IMG/VR virus record: IMGVR_UViG_3300009526_000071
Span: 1-22,028 of that record
Length of the DNA: 22,028 nt
Strand: one strand, 5' to 3'
From: a virus
A program made the translations under genes and the position numbers. Shown here piece after piece: positions 1-9,258 of the stretch. Positions within the stretch are counted from its first letter, which is position 1. Every line of letters starts with the position of its first letter. The notes under the pieces were generated by a model that ran no database searches, was not told the origin of the DNA, and worked only from the letters and a program-made list of their open reading frames with translations.

Positions 1-2398
1 CATCATCTAAACTTCCCGTAAACTTGCTTAGAACAGGAGTGTCAGTGCCTCTTGCAAAACCTCCAATTGTAAAGCCTTGTCCTGGAAAGTCAACTCCGTG
101 TATTGTTGGGCCCCAAGCTTGTGAACCAGACTGATTCATATCATATGATGCATCTAGTCCGGTATCATAATCTTTTGTCTCAACTTGTACTCCGTTCCTC
201 CAAAGCTGGATAGCATCAGTAGTTTTTGTTTTGTCTACAGTATACACATAATGATTTAGTGACCCAGTTGCTTCTGAGTTTGTCATTGTATGTTCAATAT
301 AATTTGATGATCCATCCCTTTTGTGAAAGTATAATCTTTGGCTAGACTGCCCAACTTGTTTAACTACAGCAAACCCACAAAAAGTTTCATCACTCCCATC
401 ATTATCTGAGTCTCCGTGAGACCTCCCATCACATATATACATCTCTTTTGGTGCATCAGTCCACTCATCAAACTTAGCCCAGTAAGATAGTGCAAAACTT
501 CCAGAACCTAACCATTTGTCATTATATCCATCTATATTTGTATTAACAGCATAATTTTGAAATGACTCATATGTTGATGTAAATCTTGTTGCAAGGCCGA
601 ATGCTCCTGGTACTGTATTTTGTACCTCAAGGGCAGCCATATTAACATGATCTCCTCCAGCTATATCTTTTGTTTGTGATACATATTTTCTTTTATACTT
701 ACTACTGTCACTATATGAGTATGCTCCGTCAGAGTTTTCATATCCTACCCTTAATAATAGGTCATTATAATATGATTCAATTTCAGTTTCTGGTATATAG
801 CTACCACTTGAGTCTGAGCCTTCTACATATTCCCATAGCTCTGATAGATCGAATCCCGGTTGTAGTGTCCAGCCCATACTTTTTGCAGCTTCATATATTA
901 AATCTTTAGACATGCCATCATATAAGCTTTCATCTCTATTATTTATTTTTGCAATGTGCTTTATATATGTATATATAGAATCAAAGTGGTGCCCTATCAT
1001 GTCAACAAATAATAAATAGTCAGAATTATTTTCATCTAACTTTATATGGTCAGGTATTTGCTCTTTAAGTGTGTGTGGGTTATCATTGTCATGCAGGCTT
1101 GCAGTTGCAAGCTGTCTTGTCATCCAAGCTGTTGCTTCTGGTGATGTAGATGATGCAAGTGTATATGGCTTTAAGCTATTTGTCTTTGGCCAAGTAGAAT
1201 TATAGTATGATACATACCCAACATTAGATCTGTTTTCATCTGTGTCAAGCCTATTTTTGTCTTCACCAGCAGAGTGGGATGAGTAGTATAAGTACTTTTC
1301 ATATCCATCAAAACTTACTTTAATGTCATTTAGCTTTGTCTCATATATTGCTTTATTCTGTAAGAATTCAACTGAGCCAGAAGCTCCACCATGTAATAGG
1401 CCTGAGAGCTGAGAAGATACAAATTCAACTTGTGACTGATAGTATTCTATTTGTTGTGCTTTTAGCTTAAAGTTATTTAGCCTTTCTTTTGCAGAACTAA
1501 AGCATACAAAGTTTTCATAGTTTCTATAGTCTACATTAAGTGTTGCATTTACATTACTTGAGCTTAATATAGAGTTCTTTATACTTTGAGTAACACTACC
1601 AGTTGCATTTAACAGTGAATCTTGATTTTTATATTCTACAGTTCCAGCTTGTGGTAATTCATTATAGTTGTATCTAAATGTTGGCTGTCTAAGCCTGTTA
1701 TGTTCTTCTTCTTGCTCCTCTTGAAGTTGTACATTTATTGTTGTAGTGAATGGTAGTAGCTTTTGATGATAAAGATTTAGTATACTTCCTTCATCAAGCT
1801 CTTCTGGGAGTGGTTGTGCTAGTCTTAATATAGTAGAGTTGCCTTTACCATATTTATCTCTTGCCCAAGATACAACCATGCATTCGTATGTTGCATTAAA
1901 CCAAGCAAGAGCAGTTTGTTGTATTATATCTTCATGTGCATATTCCCCAGCATCCGACCATTGCTTAAACTTTGCAACAGACACTTCGTCATCTGTATAT
2001 GCTAATTCTACTCTTACCTCTCTTCTGTCTGCAGATATTTGAGACATTATAAATGTTGCATCTGTATTAAATATCCTTTGATAGAAATTACCTACGATTG
2101 CATATTCACCATGTGTTATTTGAAATTCATCTGCAACTAAGCCATATAAATCTATCTTAAATTTATTCTCTGAGAAACCAGTGTATTGCTCCTCTGAGTC
2201 CCCAGTATATATAAATTGTATTTCATTGTCTTGATAGAACTTTAGTATAAAAAAGTCATCAGTGTCTGGGCCTAATATCATAGACTCATCTGTAAATCTT
2301 GAGAGTGTTTGATGCCAAATTTGGTGTGGTAGAGAAACTACCCTTTCATCAAATGTATATCTAGGATCTTTTACACCATCATCTAAGAATAGCTTCAT
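1..2398 (-). CDS. Large baseplate/tail protein with C-terminal LamG-like lectin domain (partial)
   Basis: The minus frame is open from an ATG at 2398 to the window edge, about 799 codons without a stop, so the C-terminus is missing. It starts MKLFLDDGVKDPRY, preceded by GGGAG, and its ATG overlaps the stop of the 479-residue gene (ATGA). The first ~580 residues look like a tail structural protein: around 445-475 there is a helical stretch with DYLLFVDMIGHHFDSIY. From about residue 590 the pattern (FALSYWAKFDEW, RLYFHKRDG, HYVYTVD, IQLWRNGVQV, FTIGGFARGT, FTGSLDD) is that of a concanavalin A/LamG jelly-roll, a fold often used to bind glycans. Position after gp25 and gp6 suggests a gp7-like wedge or a baseplate-attached receptor-binding protein. 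The structural role is fairly sure, the lectin call good, the exact T4 equivalent unknown. Confidence 0.8.
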   Translation of the reverse strand, partial: MKLFLDDGVKDPRYTFDERVVSLPHQIWHQTLSRFTDESMILGPDTDDFFILKFYQDNEIQFIYTGDSEEQYTGFSENKFKIDLYGLVADEFQITHGEYAIVGNFYQRIFNTDATFIMSQISADRREVRVELAYTDDEVSVAKFKQWSDAGEYAHEDIIQQTALAWFNATYECMVVSWARDKYGKGNSTILRLAQPLPEELDEGSILNLYHQKLLPFTTTINVQLQEEQEEEHNRLRQPTFRYNYNELPQAGTVEYKNQDSLLNATGSVTQSIKNSILSSSNVNATLNVDYRNYENFVCFSSAKERLNNFKLKAQQIEYYQSQVEFVSSQLSGLLHGGASGSVEFLQNKAIYETKLNDIKVSFDGYEKYLYYSSHSAGEDKNRLDTDENRSNVGYVSYYNSTWPKTNSLKPYTLASSTSPEATAWMTRQLATASLHDNDNPHTLKEQIPDHIKLDENNSDYLLFVDMIGHHFDSIYTYIKHIAKINNRDESLYDGMSKDLIYEAAKSMGWTLQPGFDLSELWEYVEGSDSSGSYIPETEIESYYNDLLLRVGYENSDGAYSYSDSSKYKRKYVSQTKDIAGGDHVNMAALEVQNTVPGAFGLATRFTSTYESFQNYAVNTNIDGYNDKWLGSGSFALSYWAKFDEWTDAPKEMYICDGRSHGDSDNDGSDETFCGFAVVKQVGQSSQRLYFHKRDGSSNYIEHTMTNSEATGSLNHYVYTVDKTKTTDAIQLWRNGVQVETKDYDTGLDASYDMNQSGSQAWGPTIHGVDFPGQGFTIGGFARGTDTPVLSKFTGSLDD

Positions 2399-3834
2399 TT
2401 TTGTATCTCCCTGTAGTCATCAAAGTTTGTTCCGGATGTACTTTCAAATCTAATTTCATTTTCAAATACCCTAAACTTAATGTGTATCTTTCTTATATCG
2501 TTCTTGTTAGCTATTGCAATTGAAGTTGGGCCAGTATTATAGTTTGGTGTAATTTTTCCACCTGCAGTTCTTCCAAGCTTTGTCAGTTCTATTGTTGGTG
2601 GGAATAACATACTTGACCAGCTATAAAAGTTGGTTTCATGTAGCTCTCTAAGGGTATATGTTCTCTTTCTCTCTCTATAATTAACACCTTCAGCATCTTT
2701 CTTAAACCCAAACTTTCCGTACTTTGCTTTTGTTGTGTGGCCAAATTGAGATGCAAATAGGTCAACCTCTATCTTCCATGTGTCTTTATAGTACTCAGGT
2801 ATTGATTCATATTCTAAACACTCAAAGTGTAGCATAAATCTGTGGTGAGCCCAGTAGCCAGACCTTCGGCCTGTAGAGTTTGTCTTTGCCTTGTCTACTA
2901 CAAATAAGCCTCCATGCCTAGTACTTGGCCTAGTCATTAGATCATCCCAAGCCCAAAAGTATTGCTTTTGACTTCTGTATGCTGTAAATTTCTCTGATAC
3001 CCTGAATCTTCTATTTACTGATATACTGCCTAAGTCATTATAAACTTCTGCAGTTAATGTTTGTATTACCTTATCTTTTCCTCGACCTGCATTAAATAGC
3101 TGGACGTATTCATTTCCTCCGTAGTTGCCTTCCTTGATAACATCTCCATCTAAGTAAAACTTATACTTTAGGCCAGTTGAGACACCCTTTTTTGTGTCAA
3201 CGTCAATATAATTAACTGCATCAAATATAAAGAATAGTGCATGGCTATCACCTGAGAATTCATAGATAAAGTCTGTTAGGTTTTCTGCTTCTGGAGAGGG
3301 AGAGTCGGGGTGTACCCAATAGTCAGAATCAGGTATCTTTTGACCTGCCTGGTCAGTTACATCCCTAAAGTTTCTTGCACCTATTTTTATTTGTACTGGC
3401 TTAGAATCTGGAAGGGGATTGTCTGCAAGTAATTCATCAGTGATTTTACAATCAATCTTATCCCTAAATGTTTGAGATTCAAACTCTATATTATTAGGTG
3501 GTACTTCTATAATTGGATATCCATCAGCCTCTTTATCAATTAAAAACCTGCCTTGGTTATCAAATTTATATAGTACATCAGATTCATCTTCAAAGATGCC
3601 TGGTATATTTCCGAATCCAGATTGATTAGTGAATTGTGGCATTTCTGCATTCTCAGTCTCTATTAATGCTTGTGCAGCATCTCTTAGACTTTGGCCTTGA
3701 AGTCGAATACTTGTAACAAGCTTCTCATCTTTCTCAATAACAGCAATCTGGTTTGCAATTGCGTTCTCATCTGTTGGTGCAAGTATCCACTTGCCCCCTG
3801 TAGTCTTCTTTTCTTCTTGTACCTTAATTCTCAT
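2395..3834 (-). CDS. Putative baseplate/tail structural protein, 479 aa
   Basis: I do not recognise a named family. The protein is soluble-looking, with no signal peptide or membrane segment, and is rich in beta-prone stretches. An acidic, proline-containing N-terminal third is followed by a C-terminal half with many aromatic and basic residues (for example YFWAWDDLM and YWAHHRFMLHFECLEYE). It lies between the DNRLRE-like protein and the large LamG protein in the baseplate operon. The ATG at 3834 is one base after the upstream stop and has GAGGTAGTG upstream, while the stop overlaps the next start (ATGA), so the genes are probably translationally coupled. A baseplate wedge or fibre-connector role is inferred from position only. 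Confidence 0.75.
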   Translation of the reverse strand: MRIKVQEEKKTTGGKWILAPTDENAIANQIAVIEKDEKLVTSIRLQGQSLRDAAQALIETENAEMPQFTNQSGFGNIPGIFEDESDVLYKFDNQGRFLIDKEADGYPIIEVPPNNIEFESQTFRDKIDCKITDELLADNPLPDSKPVQIKIGARNFRDVTDQAGQKIPDSDYWVHPDSPSPEAENLTDFIYEFSGDSHALFFIFDAVNYIDVDTKKGVSTGLKYKFYLDGDVIKEGNYGGNEYVQLFNAGRGKDKVIQTLTAEVYNDLGSISVNRRFRVSEKFTAYRSQKQYFWAWDDLMTRPSTRHGGLFVVDKAKTNSTGRRSGYWAHHRFMLHFECLEYESIPEYYKDTWKIEVDLFASQFGHTTKAKYGKFGFKKDAEGVNYRERKRTYTLRELHETNFYSWSSMLFPPTIELTKLGRTAGGKITPNYNTGPTSIAIANKNDIRKIHIKFRVFENEIRFESTSGTNFDDYREIQK

Positions 3835-3835
3835 A

Positions 3836-4990
3836 TTACACTACCTCAAAGTGGTCTTTACTATCAAAGAATTCAATTGAACCTTCTGCAACTCTGTTGT
3901 ATACTTTGATTATTGGTCTATATATTCTATCTTTTGGGAAGCCTTCAAGTGGTAAATCAAAGTACATACCTTCACCGTCTGCAGACACCTTAGTAAATGT
4001 GTCATCAAAGCCTATTATCTCCTCATCTGTCTTTACATCAACAATTGAGTATATTGATCTTGCCTCTGTAAATGTTTTAATATTATCAGCTTGTGGAGAA
4101 GTGGAGTAAGATGCTGTTGGGAATGATTCTCTAACAACAGGCCTTAATCTTATTGTAGACCTACTATCATACTTACCTGAATTTCCCTTATAATATACTG
4201 TTGCTTGAACTGATCCAATTGTTTGCTTAGATGTTGACCAAGTGTAGTCATCATATTTAAGCTCTAGTCTAGGCTGGTATATTGTGTTTGTGTCATTTGA
4301 GAAAAACCTCTTTGGGCCCGCAAATGTTGTGACAAGGTCTCCCTTTTCAGCTGTTGGAGTATGCATAATCATTAAACCATTTATGTCAGATTCTCCATGC
4401 ACTGTTTCACCAGACTCAGTAATTATACCCTGTAATACAGTTACGTCAATTGTTAAGTCCCACTTATCAGCATCTTTATAAGATGTAGAGCTAGGGTATT
4501 GTATTTCTGTGCTACCACTATTACTACCTGTATAGAAAATAGGGCCTGGTGCTGATGATTGATATTGGTAGCTTTGAGTTGTCCCTGCAGCTCTTAGAGT
4601 TGCCTCATCTGCTGCTCCTATATTATGTGGAATTGTCACTAATCTATTAGCCCAGCTTACTCCCCCACCATTTGAAGGAACTTGTGGGCTACTAAAGTAC
4701 TTATCTGTACCTTCAACCCAACTTTCTTTTATTTGGTTTGCCTGAATAGTTGTACTATAGTCACCTATCTGATTCTCTACATTTGCAGCAAACAATCTTA
4801 CACTTGCGCTATTATAATTATTTGTGTGCTTATTCCATGATATTAGAATTCTAGAAGCTTGATTTGTCTCCATACCCCAATCACTTGCCTTCCTAACTCC
4901 TAGCTCTAGTATCTCATCTACACCAGAGTTTAGAGTGTTATTCCATTCATATATTGATGTTGCTCTATCTATTTTCTTTATAGTTATCAT
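3836..4990 (-). CDS. Baseplate/tail structural protein with DNRLRE-like domain, 384 aa
   Basis: The N-terminal ~250 residues resemble the DNRLRE beta-sandwich seen in bacterial surface and phage structural proteins. Strand-like segments SRILISW (46-52) and SASVRLFAA (61-69), then ESWVEGTDKYF (89-99), KWDLTIDVTV (176-185) and the closing FFSNDTNTIYQPRLELKY (229-246) follow the usual order, with the typical closing PRLELKY. The C-terminal ~130 residues are unassigned. ATG 4990 follows the gp6-like stop by a few bases, with AGGGAT as a ribosome site. Its position right after gp6 suggests a part of the baseplate wedge or a short fibre. The domain call is from pattern only and moderately sure. Confidence 0.7.
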   Translation of the reverse strand: MITIKKIDRATSIYEWNNTLNSGVDEILELGVRKASDWGMETNQASRILISWNKHTNNYNSASVRLFAANVENQIGDYSTTIQANQIKESWVEGTDKYFSSPQVPSNGGGVSWANRLVTIPHNIGAADEATLRAAGTTQSYQYQSSAPGPIFYTGSNSGSTEIQYPSSTSYKDADKWDLTIDVTVLQGIITESGETVHGESDINGLMIMHTPTAEKGDLVTTFAGPKRFFSNDTNTIYQPRLELKYDDYTWSTSKQTIGSVQATVYYKGNSGKYDSRSTIRLRPVVRESFPTASYSTSPQADNIKTFTEARSIYSIVDVKTDEEIIGFDDTFTKVSADGEGMYFDLPLEGFPKDRIYRPIIKVYNRVAEGSIEFFDSKDHFEVV

Positions 4991-4999
4991 AATTTATCC

Positions 5000-6865
5000 C
5001 TAGTAGTTAACTACTCTTCCTATAATATCCTTTGAAGGATATTTTATTTCAAAGACACTAGGGTCAAGTGATGGGTATATCATACCTTGTCTAGTAGCTT
5101 CATCCATATCATATTTATTACCAGAGTATCCATCACTTGATCTCCACTTATTTTGATATCTTACATCTATAACAGATTGTACACCTTCAATTGATGCTAA
5201 GTCTAATACTATATCCTTCTTAATAATTGGCTTTCCAAAGTGCTGCTTTTGTGTGTCAAATCTAACCTTTAGCTTTTCTATTGCCCTAAGTAAAACTTCA
5301 TTTGAGTTAAATGAAGGTAGTACAACAATATCAAAGAATATACCAAAGTTAATAATGTAACCATCCTTTATATTTACTGCATCAGTTAGCATTCTGTATT
5401 GTGATAAGTAGTTTTTAAGATTTAGCTTTGTTGCTGAATTTATTTCTGTTAGATTACCTCTAATGTCTTCACCTAGTGTGTATAAATTAACTGCTAATGG
5501 ATTTTTTACCTCATCAGCAGATTGAGCATTAAGCTGTTGATCTTGTATTACATATGCTTTGGATATATGGCCGAATCTTTGTGGTAGAGACATTGCCCTA
5601 AGCATATAATCATCTTTAGTAACTATTCTTTTTTGAGCAGAGAAGTATGCCAGTGCATTTCTTTTAACATCTTCTATAGACTCAGGTCCTGAGCCTCCAG
5701 TTGCAGGTTCCTCATTTATAACAGCAACTGATGCCTTCACTATTGCTGTAGTTGCAGCATTTAGCCCTTGATCATCTAATTGTTTTGTCATTGAATCTAC
5801 AGCATTAATCTCTTTTGAGTTAACATTACTTGAGATGCCACTTCCAACTCTGTATGTTATTGTTAATGTTGTGTTTGTTGGTGCTAGTCCATAGGTTCTA
5901 GAATATAAAAAGTTAGAAGGGTCAAATGCCTTATCTATCTTATTTCTTTCACCTGGTAAACCTGTTGCAAGGTTTTCAGAGTTAGGTAATAGATGTTCAT
6001 CACTATAAGATGATATTCCAGACCCAAAGTGTAGCTTAAAATTATTCTGTTCAGTTATGCTTGTCTTAAACCTTCTTGGTGTAGTTAGCATACTTAATAT
6101 CTTAGGTGTTTGAGTCTTATATTCAGATAGTTGTGGATCAAATTCCCATGAGTTTACATCCTCCTTAAATATAGTGTCTTGTGCTAAGTTGTCAACCTCA
6201 TACCATATATTTCCATCTGAGTCTACAACACTATCAATTGAGATTATGTTATCCTCAACTAGTGTGAATGAGTCATTAGCCTTTCCAGTTCCAAATGATA
6301 CGTCTTGAGTCTTTCTATCTCCGTGTTCTGTGTCTACATACTTTTTTAGTAGGTAGTATTCTGGTGTACCAGTTGTTTGATTAATCTGATACACGCTAAC
6401 ATCAGTTGGAGAGGCAGAAGATGATGCTGCAAAGTCTACTTGTTCCATTGTTTGGAATGCAATACCAGATGGAGTCTTTAATACAGCATCAGAGTTAATT
6501 AGCATACAGTATGAAAAGTCTGGCCTTGATGACGCACCAGTATTTATTGCTGGTATTAATTGATATATTGCAACTCTGCATGTTGCTGGTGATGTTACTC
6601 TAGGTGTGTAACCAAATGTTTGGGCTATTGAATATACGTTTTTTGATTCTTGAGCTCTATCTAAAAGAGTCTCTTTCATTGAGTAGTCTGTGTACATTGA
6701 CAATACATCACCTACATATGCTGCCATCTCAATAAACATCATTCCAGGTGAGGACTCACTAAAGTCATTGTATGTATTTGGAAAGTATGTTTTAGCATAC
6801 TCAATAATTGACTTTTTATAGTCATCAAAGTCTTTAGTTAAATAATTTATATTTTTTTGTGCCAT
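5000..6865 (-). CDS. 6: Baseplate wedge protein, gp6-like (baseplate J family)
   Basis: This 621-residue protein has the hallmarks of the T4 gp6 / baseplate J family, which forms the ring of the inner baseplate around the hub. The N-terminus (NYLTKDFDDYKKSIIEYAKTYFP, then FSESSPGMMFIEMAAYVGD and SIAQTFGYTPRVTSPA within residues 4-96) is the classic gp6 opening. GGSGPESIEDVKRNA near residue 385 is the characteristic J-domain segment before a new beta-sandwich. T4 gp6 is 660 residues, so the length fits a full gene. The ATG overlaps the stop of gp25 (TAATG) and has GGAG at good spacing. It lies directly after gp25, the usual order in contractile-tail phages. Confidence 0.95.
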   Translation of the reverse strand: MAQKNINYLTKDFDDYKKSIIEYAKTYFPNTYNDFSESSPGMMFIEMAAYVGDVLSMYTDYSMKETLLDRAQESKNVYSIAQTFGYTPRVTSPATCRVAIYQLIPAINTGASSRPDFSYCMLINSDAVLKTPSGIAFQTMEQVDFAASSSASPTDVSVYQINQTTGTPEYYLLKKYVDTEHGDRKTQDVSFGTGKANDSFTLVEDNIISIDSVVDSDGNIWYEVDNLAQDTIFKEDVNSWEFDPQLSEYKTQTPKILSMLTTPRRFKTSITEQNNFKLHFGSGISSYSDEHLLPNSENLATGLPGERNKIDKAFDPSNFLYSRTYGLAPTNTTLTITYRVGSGISSNVNSKEINAVDSMTKQLDDQGLNAATTAIVKASVAVINEEPATGGSGPESIEDVKRNALAYFSAQKRIVTKDDYMLRAMSLPQRFGHISKAYVIQDQQLNAQSADEVKNPLAVNLYTLGEDIRGNLTEINSATKLNLKNYLSQYRMLTDAVNIKDGYIINFGIFFDIVVLPSFNSNEVLLRAIEKLKVRFDTQKQHFGKPIIKKDIVLDLASIEGVQSVIDVRYQNKWRSSDGYSGNKYDMDEATRQGMIYPSLDPSVFEIKYPSKDIIGRVVNY

Positions 6866-7428
6866 TATGCAACTCCACTTGTTATTTCTAAGACTTCGCT
6901 TATGTTGTATTCCTTAACTGAAAAGCCTAATACTATATGTATTTTGTGTTCTTTTTGTTCAACTTCTAGATTTTCAATTCTAGCTAAAGGCATATATCTA
7001 TCAAATGCATTTCTAATAGAAGTTCTAATTGTTTCGTCTAATTCTGCAACATTATTTTCAAATAGTAAGTTGTATATATCTGTGCCAAAGTCTGGGTTCA
7101 TTAACCTTTCACCTTTATTGGTTAGTATTAAATTTCTTACATTACTTATAACTTGATCTTTTGTTAGATAGGATAGCTTAAATAGTGATGTACCTTCCTT
7201 AACAGGGTCAGTACCTGTTTGTAGACCAGTTGAACTTGTCTCACCATCAGAATATCCAGACTTAGAATTTGAGTCTGATCCAAAAGGCAATAGTATACCA
7301 ATTGCTTTGCTTTCATCTAAGTCTGCGGGATTTATCAGAGTCGTATCTGGTATAGAAGTTCTCTTTGAGAATCTAGCATTTACAGATGTCTTCCCTGTGT
7401 AGTTTTTAAGTTGTGGTGTCCTAGCCAT
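6865..7428 (-). CDS. 25: Baseplate wedge protein gp25 (GPW/gp25 family)
   Basis: A 187-residue protein whose C-terminal half (about residues 85-185) is the GPW/gp25 domain: YLTKDQVISNVRNLILTNKG, ERLMNPDFGTDIYNLLFE, then a helix with RNAFDRYMPLARIE and an HIVLGFSVK strand. gp25 pairs with gp6 and gp53 in the baseplate wedge and helps nucleate the sheath; despite an old lysozyme-like name it is structural. The N-terminal ~80 residues are a Ser/Thr/Gly-rich low-complexity arm, longer than in T4 gp25 (132 residues). It is followed without a gap by gp6. The start at 7428 is a few bases after the upstream stop, with a weak AGAAG upstream. Confidence 0.93.
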   Translation of the reverse strand: MARTPQLKNYTGKTSVNARFSKRTSIPDTTLINPADLDESKAIGILLPFGSDSNSKSGYSDGETSSTGLQTGTDPVKEGTSLFKLSYLTKDQVISNVRNLILTNKGERLMNPDFGTDIYNLLFENNVAELDETIRTSIRNAFDRYMPLARIENLEVEQKEHKIHIVLGFSVKEYNISEVLEITSGVA

Positions 7429-7434
7429 TTTATA

Positions 7435-7851
7435 TTACTTCTTCTTTTTAGACATTGCCTTTACTAATTCAGAGTAGTCTCTTGTTAGTGCTTTGCCTAC
7501 TGCAGGGTCAATATCTCTACCTTGCATATCCCGAGGTACCATCTGCTGAACTGTTGGCTTACCTCCGCCTATCATATCTTGCATTGATGCAAAACCAGCC
7601 CTAGCATCTCCTGAGTCAAAGGACTTTACTGTCTTGTAGTCTTCATTTGCTGTCTCATTGAGGGCAGCATTAAGAGAAGAATTCTTTGTGTAATTAGTTT
7701 GTGTTGCACCGTAGCTTTCCATCATTTCATTTTGAGCATCTTGTGCATTATTTTTATTCTTATTACCAAAGATTTCAACAAGCTGTTTCTCAACCTCCTG
7801 TTGTACAATCTCTCTTATAACCTTTGATAATTTGTTCTTAGCATTTGCCAT
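7435..7851 (-). CDS. Small conserved-looking baseplate-operon protein, 138 aa
   Basis: Family not recognised. The N-terminal ~30 residues (KLSKVIREIVQQEVEKQLVE) form a charged amphipathic helix, probably a coiled coil. The rest is polar, Asn/Gln/Ala-rich and likely flexible, with PRDMQGRDIDP near the C-terminus and a Lys-rich tail. It has a strong ribosome site (AGGAG, about 9 bases before ATG). It sits between the hub and gp25, so a chaperone, tape-related or minor baseplate role is possible, but that is only position-based. Confidence 0.7.
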   Translation of the reverse strand: MANAKNKLSKVIREIVQQEVEKQLVEIFGNKNKNNAQDAQNEMMESYGATQTNYTKNSSLNAALNETANEDYKTVKSFDSGDARAGFASMQDMIGGGKPTVQQMVPRDMQGRDIDPAVGKALTRDYSELVKAMSKKKK

Positions 7852-7893
7852 ATTATTAACTCCTATCTATATATAAATATCTAATATATTGTT

Positions 7894-8889
7894 TTATTGT
7901 TTAAGCTTAGCAACATCACTCGTTATTTTTACAACTTTTGATGCGTTCGTTGCTGGGAACGTGGGGCCTACCCCAGTATTAAATGTTGCAGTGGCACTAG
8001 TAAGAGCTTTTAGCTCATTACTCATACCTTCAATTATATCCATTAACTTATCTATATCAACCTTCCACTTTTTTGTTGATATACCTACCTTATCTCCAGA
8101 TGATATTAGTACTGAGTCCTTCCTTGAACTTAGTATTAGTCTGTCTGATCTCATTATTATTTGATTTCCACCGTATCTATCAACTTGTTCGTAGTCTTTA
8201 TCTAAGCTTGATTCTAGCTTTAATGTTACAACAGGAGTTTCTGAGCATAGATATATTGAGTTATCATCACCAACTATATCTTCATTGCCTAAGCCTTCCT
8301 CTTCATCTGTGTGACATGTTATCATGATCACTGGTTTGTTCTCTGACTTACCACCAAATAGCTTTCCAAGAAAGCTTTCCTCTGATGTTGAAGTTAACCT
8401 GATTGTTTGGCCTGCCCTGCCTTCAACTATTACATCACCTTCTGTTGGGTCCATCTTTTTTGCAGGCCTGGGCTTTGCAAATAGTCCAGTAAAGAAGTCT
8501 GTTGCATCTGGAAGAATTGATGCACCCTTTACTTGAATATTGTCACCAATCTTCCCTCTTGTATTAATAACATCTGAGTAATAGTATTTTGAATCTTCAC
8601 CTTTTATAACTAGCACCTGTTCACCTGGAAGTGGTACAGATCTAAAGTATGGGTTTAGAGGGGATACTACGTGGCTTTGTGGGGCACCTTGGCCAGCAGC
8701 TTTAATTCCACTTACTGGTGTTACTTGAACTACGTCAGCTCCATAAAATTGATCATCCTCTCTCCTACCAGAGGCAGCCATTACACTACCAATAAATACT
8801 GTTTCACTAGATATAGAAGACCCTGCATTATCATCGCCAGATGATTGTGGAGGTGGGGTTCTCATATTTCCTGTTTTATATTTTGACAT
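7894..8889 (-). CDS. Baseplate hub/spike protein, gp5-like, without lysozyme domain
   Basis: A 331-residue protein that starts with a disordered Pro/Ser-rich arm and then shows an OB-fold-like region (about 30-110: VFIGSVMAASGRRED, FRSVPLPGEQVLVIKG, YYYSDVINTRG), as in the N-terminus of T4 gp5, the spike on the tail axis. A beta-rich part follows (EGDVIVEGRAGQTIRLTS; SDRLILSSRKDSVLISSGD), resembling the stem of spike proteins, and then a helical C-terminus. T4 gp5 is 575 residues with an embedded lysozyme; no lysozyme catalytic motif is visible here. The ATG overlaps the upstream gene by 14 bases and has AGGGAT as ribosome site. Spike assignment is good; how it is tipped is not visible. Confidence 0.8.
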   Translation of the reverse strand: MSKYKTGNMRTPPPQSSGDDNAGSSISSETVFIGSVMAASGRREDDQFYGADVVQVTPVSGIKAAGQGAPQSHVVSPLNPYFRSVPLPGEQVLVIKGEDSKYYYSDVINTRGKIGDNIQVKGASILPDATDFFTGLFAKPRPAKKMDPTEGDVIVEGRAGQTIRLTSTSEESFLGKLFGGKSENKPVIMITCHTDEEEGLGNEDIVGDDNSIYLCSETPVVTLKLESSLDKDYEQVDRYGGNQIIMRSDRLILSSRKDSVLISSGDKVGISTKKWKVDIDKLMDIIEGMSNELKALTSATATFNTGVGPTFPATNASKVVKITSDVAKLKQ

Positions 8890-9238
8890 TTTTCTTATCC
8901 CTGTCAGACCTACCTATATCAGCTACAGCTTCTAATAGCTGTTTCTTTTCGGCATCCGTAAGTAGTGGAGAGTCATTATTTTTATTTTCAGGTCTAGCCA
9001 TAGCTCTTTGAACAATTGCAGCCATCTTAACTAGATGTTCATCATTCTTTACTGAAGCCTCTAGGTACTCCTTTATTAAAGGTACAATTAGAGTTGCATC
9101 ACCTGAGTTCTTAATTAGAGGTTGTAAGTCTGATATTAGTAGTTTTATTTGTCGGTCTTTTGATTTAGAGTTCAAATAAATGTCTTCTAATAAGTTTGAA
9201 AAGGTCTTACCCTTAAATAGTTCTAAATTTCCATCCAT
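8876..9238 (-). CDS. Conserved phage protein of baseplate/late-gene region, 120 aa
   Basis: A helical, acidic, soluble 120-residue protein starting MDGNLELFKGKTFSNLLEDIY, with the segment SGDATLIVPLIKEYLEASVKNDEHLVKMA in the middle (residues 47-75). From memory, similar small proteins lie beside gp5 in T4-like cyanophages and pelagic phages, but I cannot name a function. It is placed between the late sigma factor and the hub gene and overlaps the hub gene by 14 bases. The leader before ATG 9238 has no Shine-Dalgarno site; ATATTTATTATT precedes it. A scaffold or chaperone role is possible. Confidence 0.75.
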   Translation of the reverse strand: MDGNLELFKGKTFSNLLEDIYLNSKSKDRQIKLLISDLQPLIKNSGDATLIVPLIKEYLEASVKNDEHLVKMAAIVQRAMARPENKNNDSPLLTDAEKKQLLEAVADIGRSDRDKKNVKI

Positions 9239-9258
9239 AATAATAAATATCAGTTAGT

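Noticed and set aside
670-2042. Plus-strand open frames (670-909, 1839-2042)
   Set aside because: They lie opposite the long continuous minus-strand structural gene, have low-complexity hydrophobic translations and no ribosome site.
7863-7876. TATAAATA before the 138-residue gene
   Set aside because: The exact core is on the plus strand only; the minus strand reads TATTTATATATAGATA, not the late core.
6857-8536. Plus-strand open frames opposite gp25 and the hub gene
   Set aside because: The minus-strand genes have clear family motifs; the plus-strand products look like antisense translations with no family signal.
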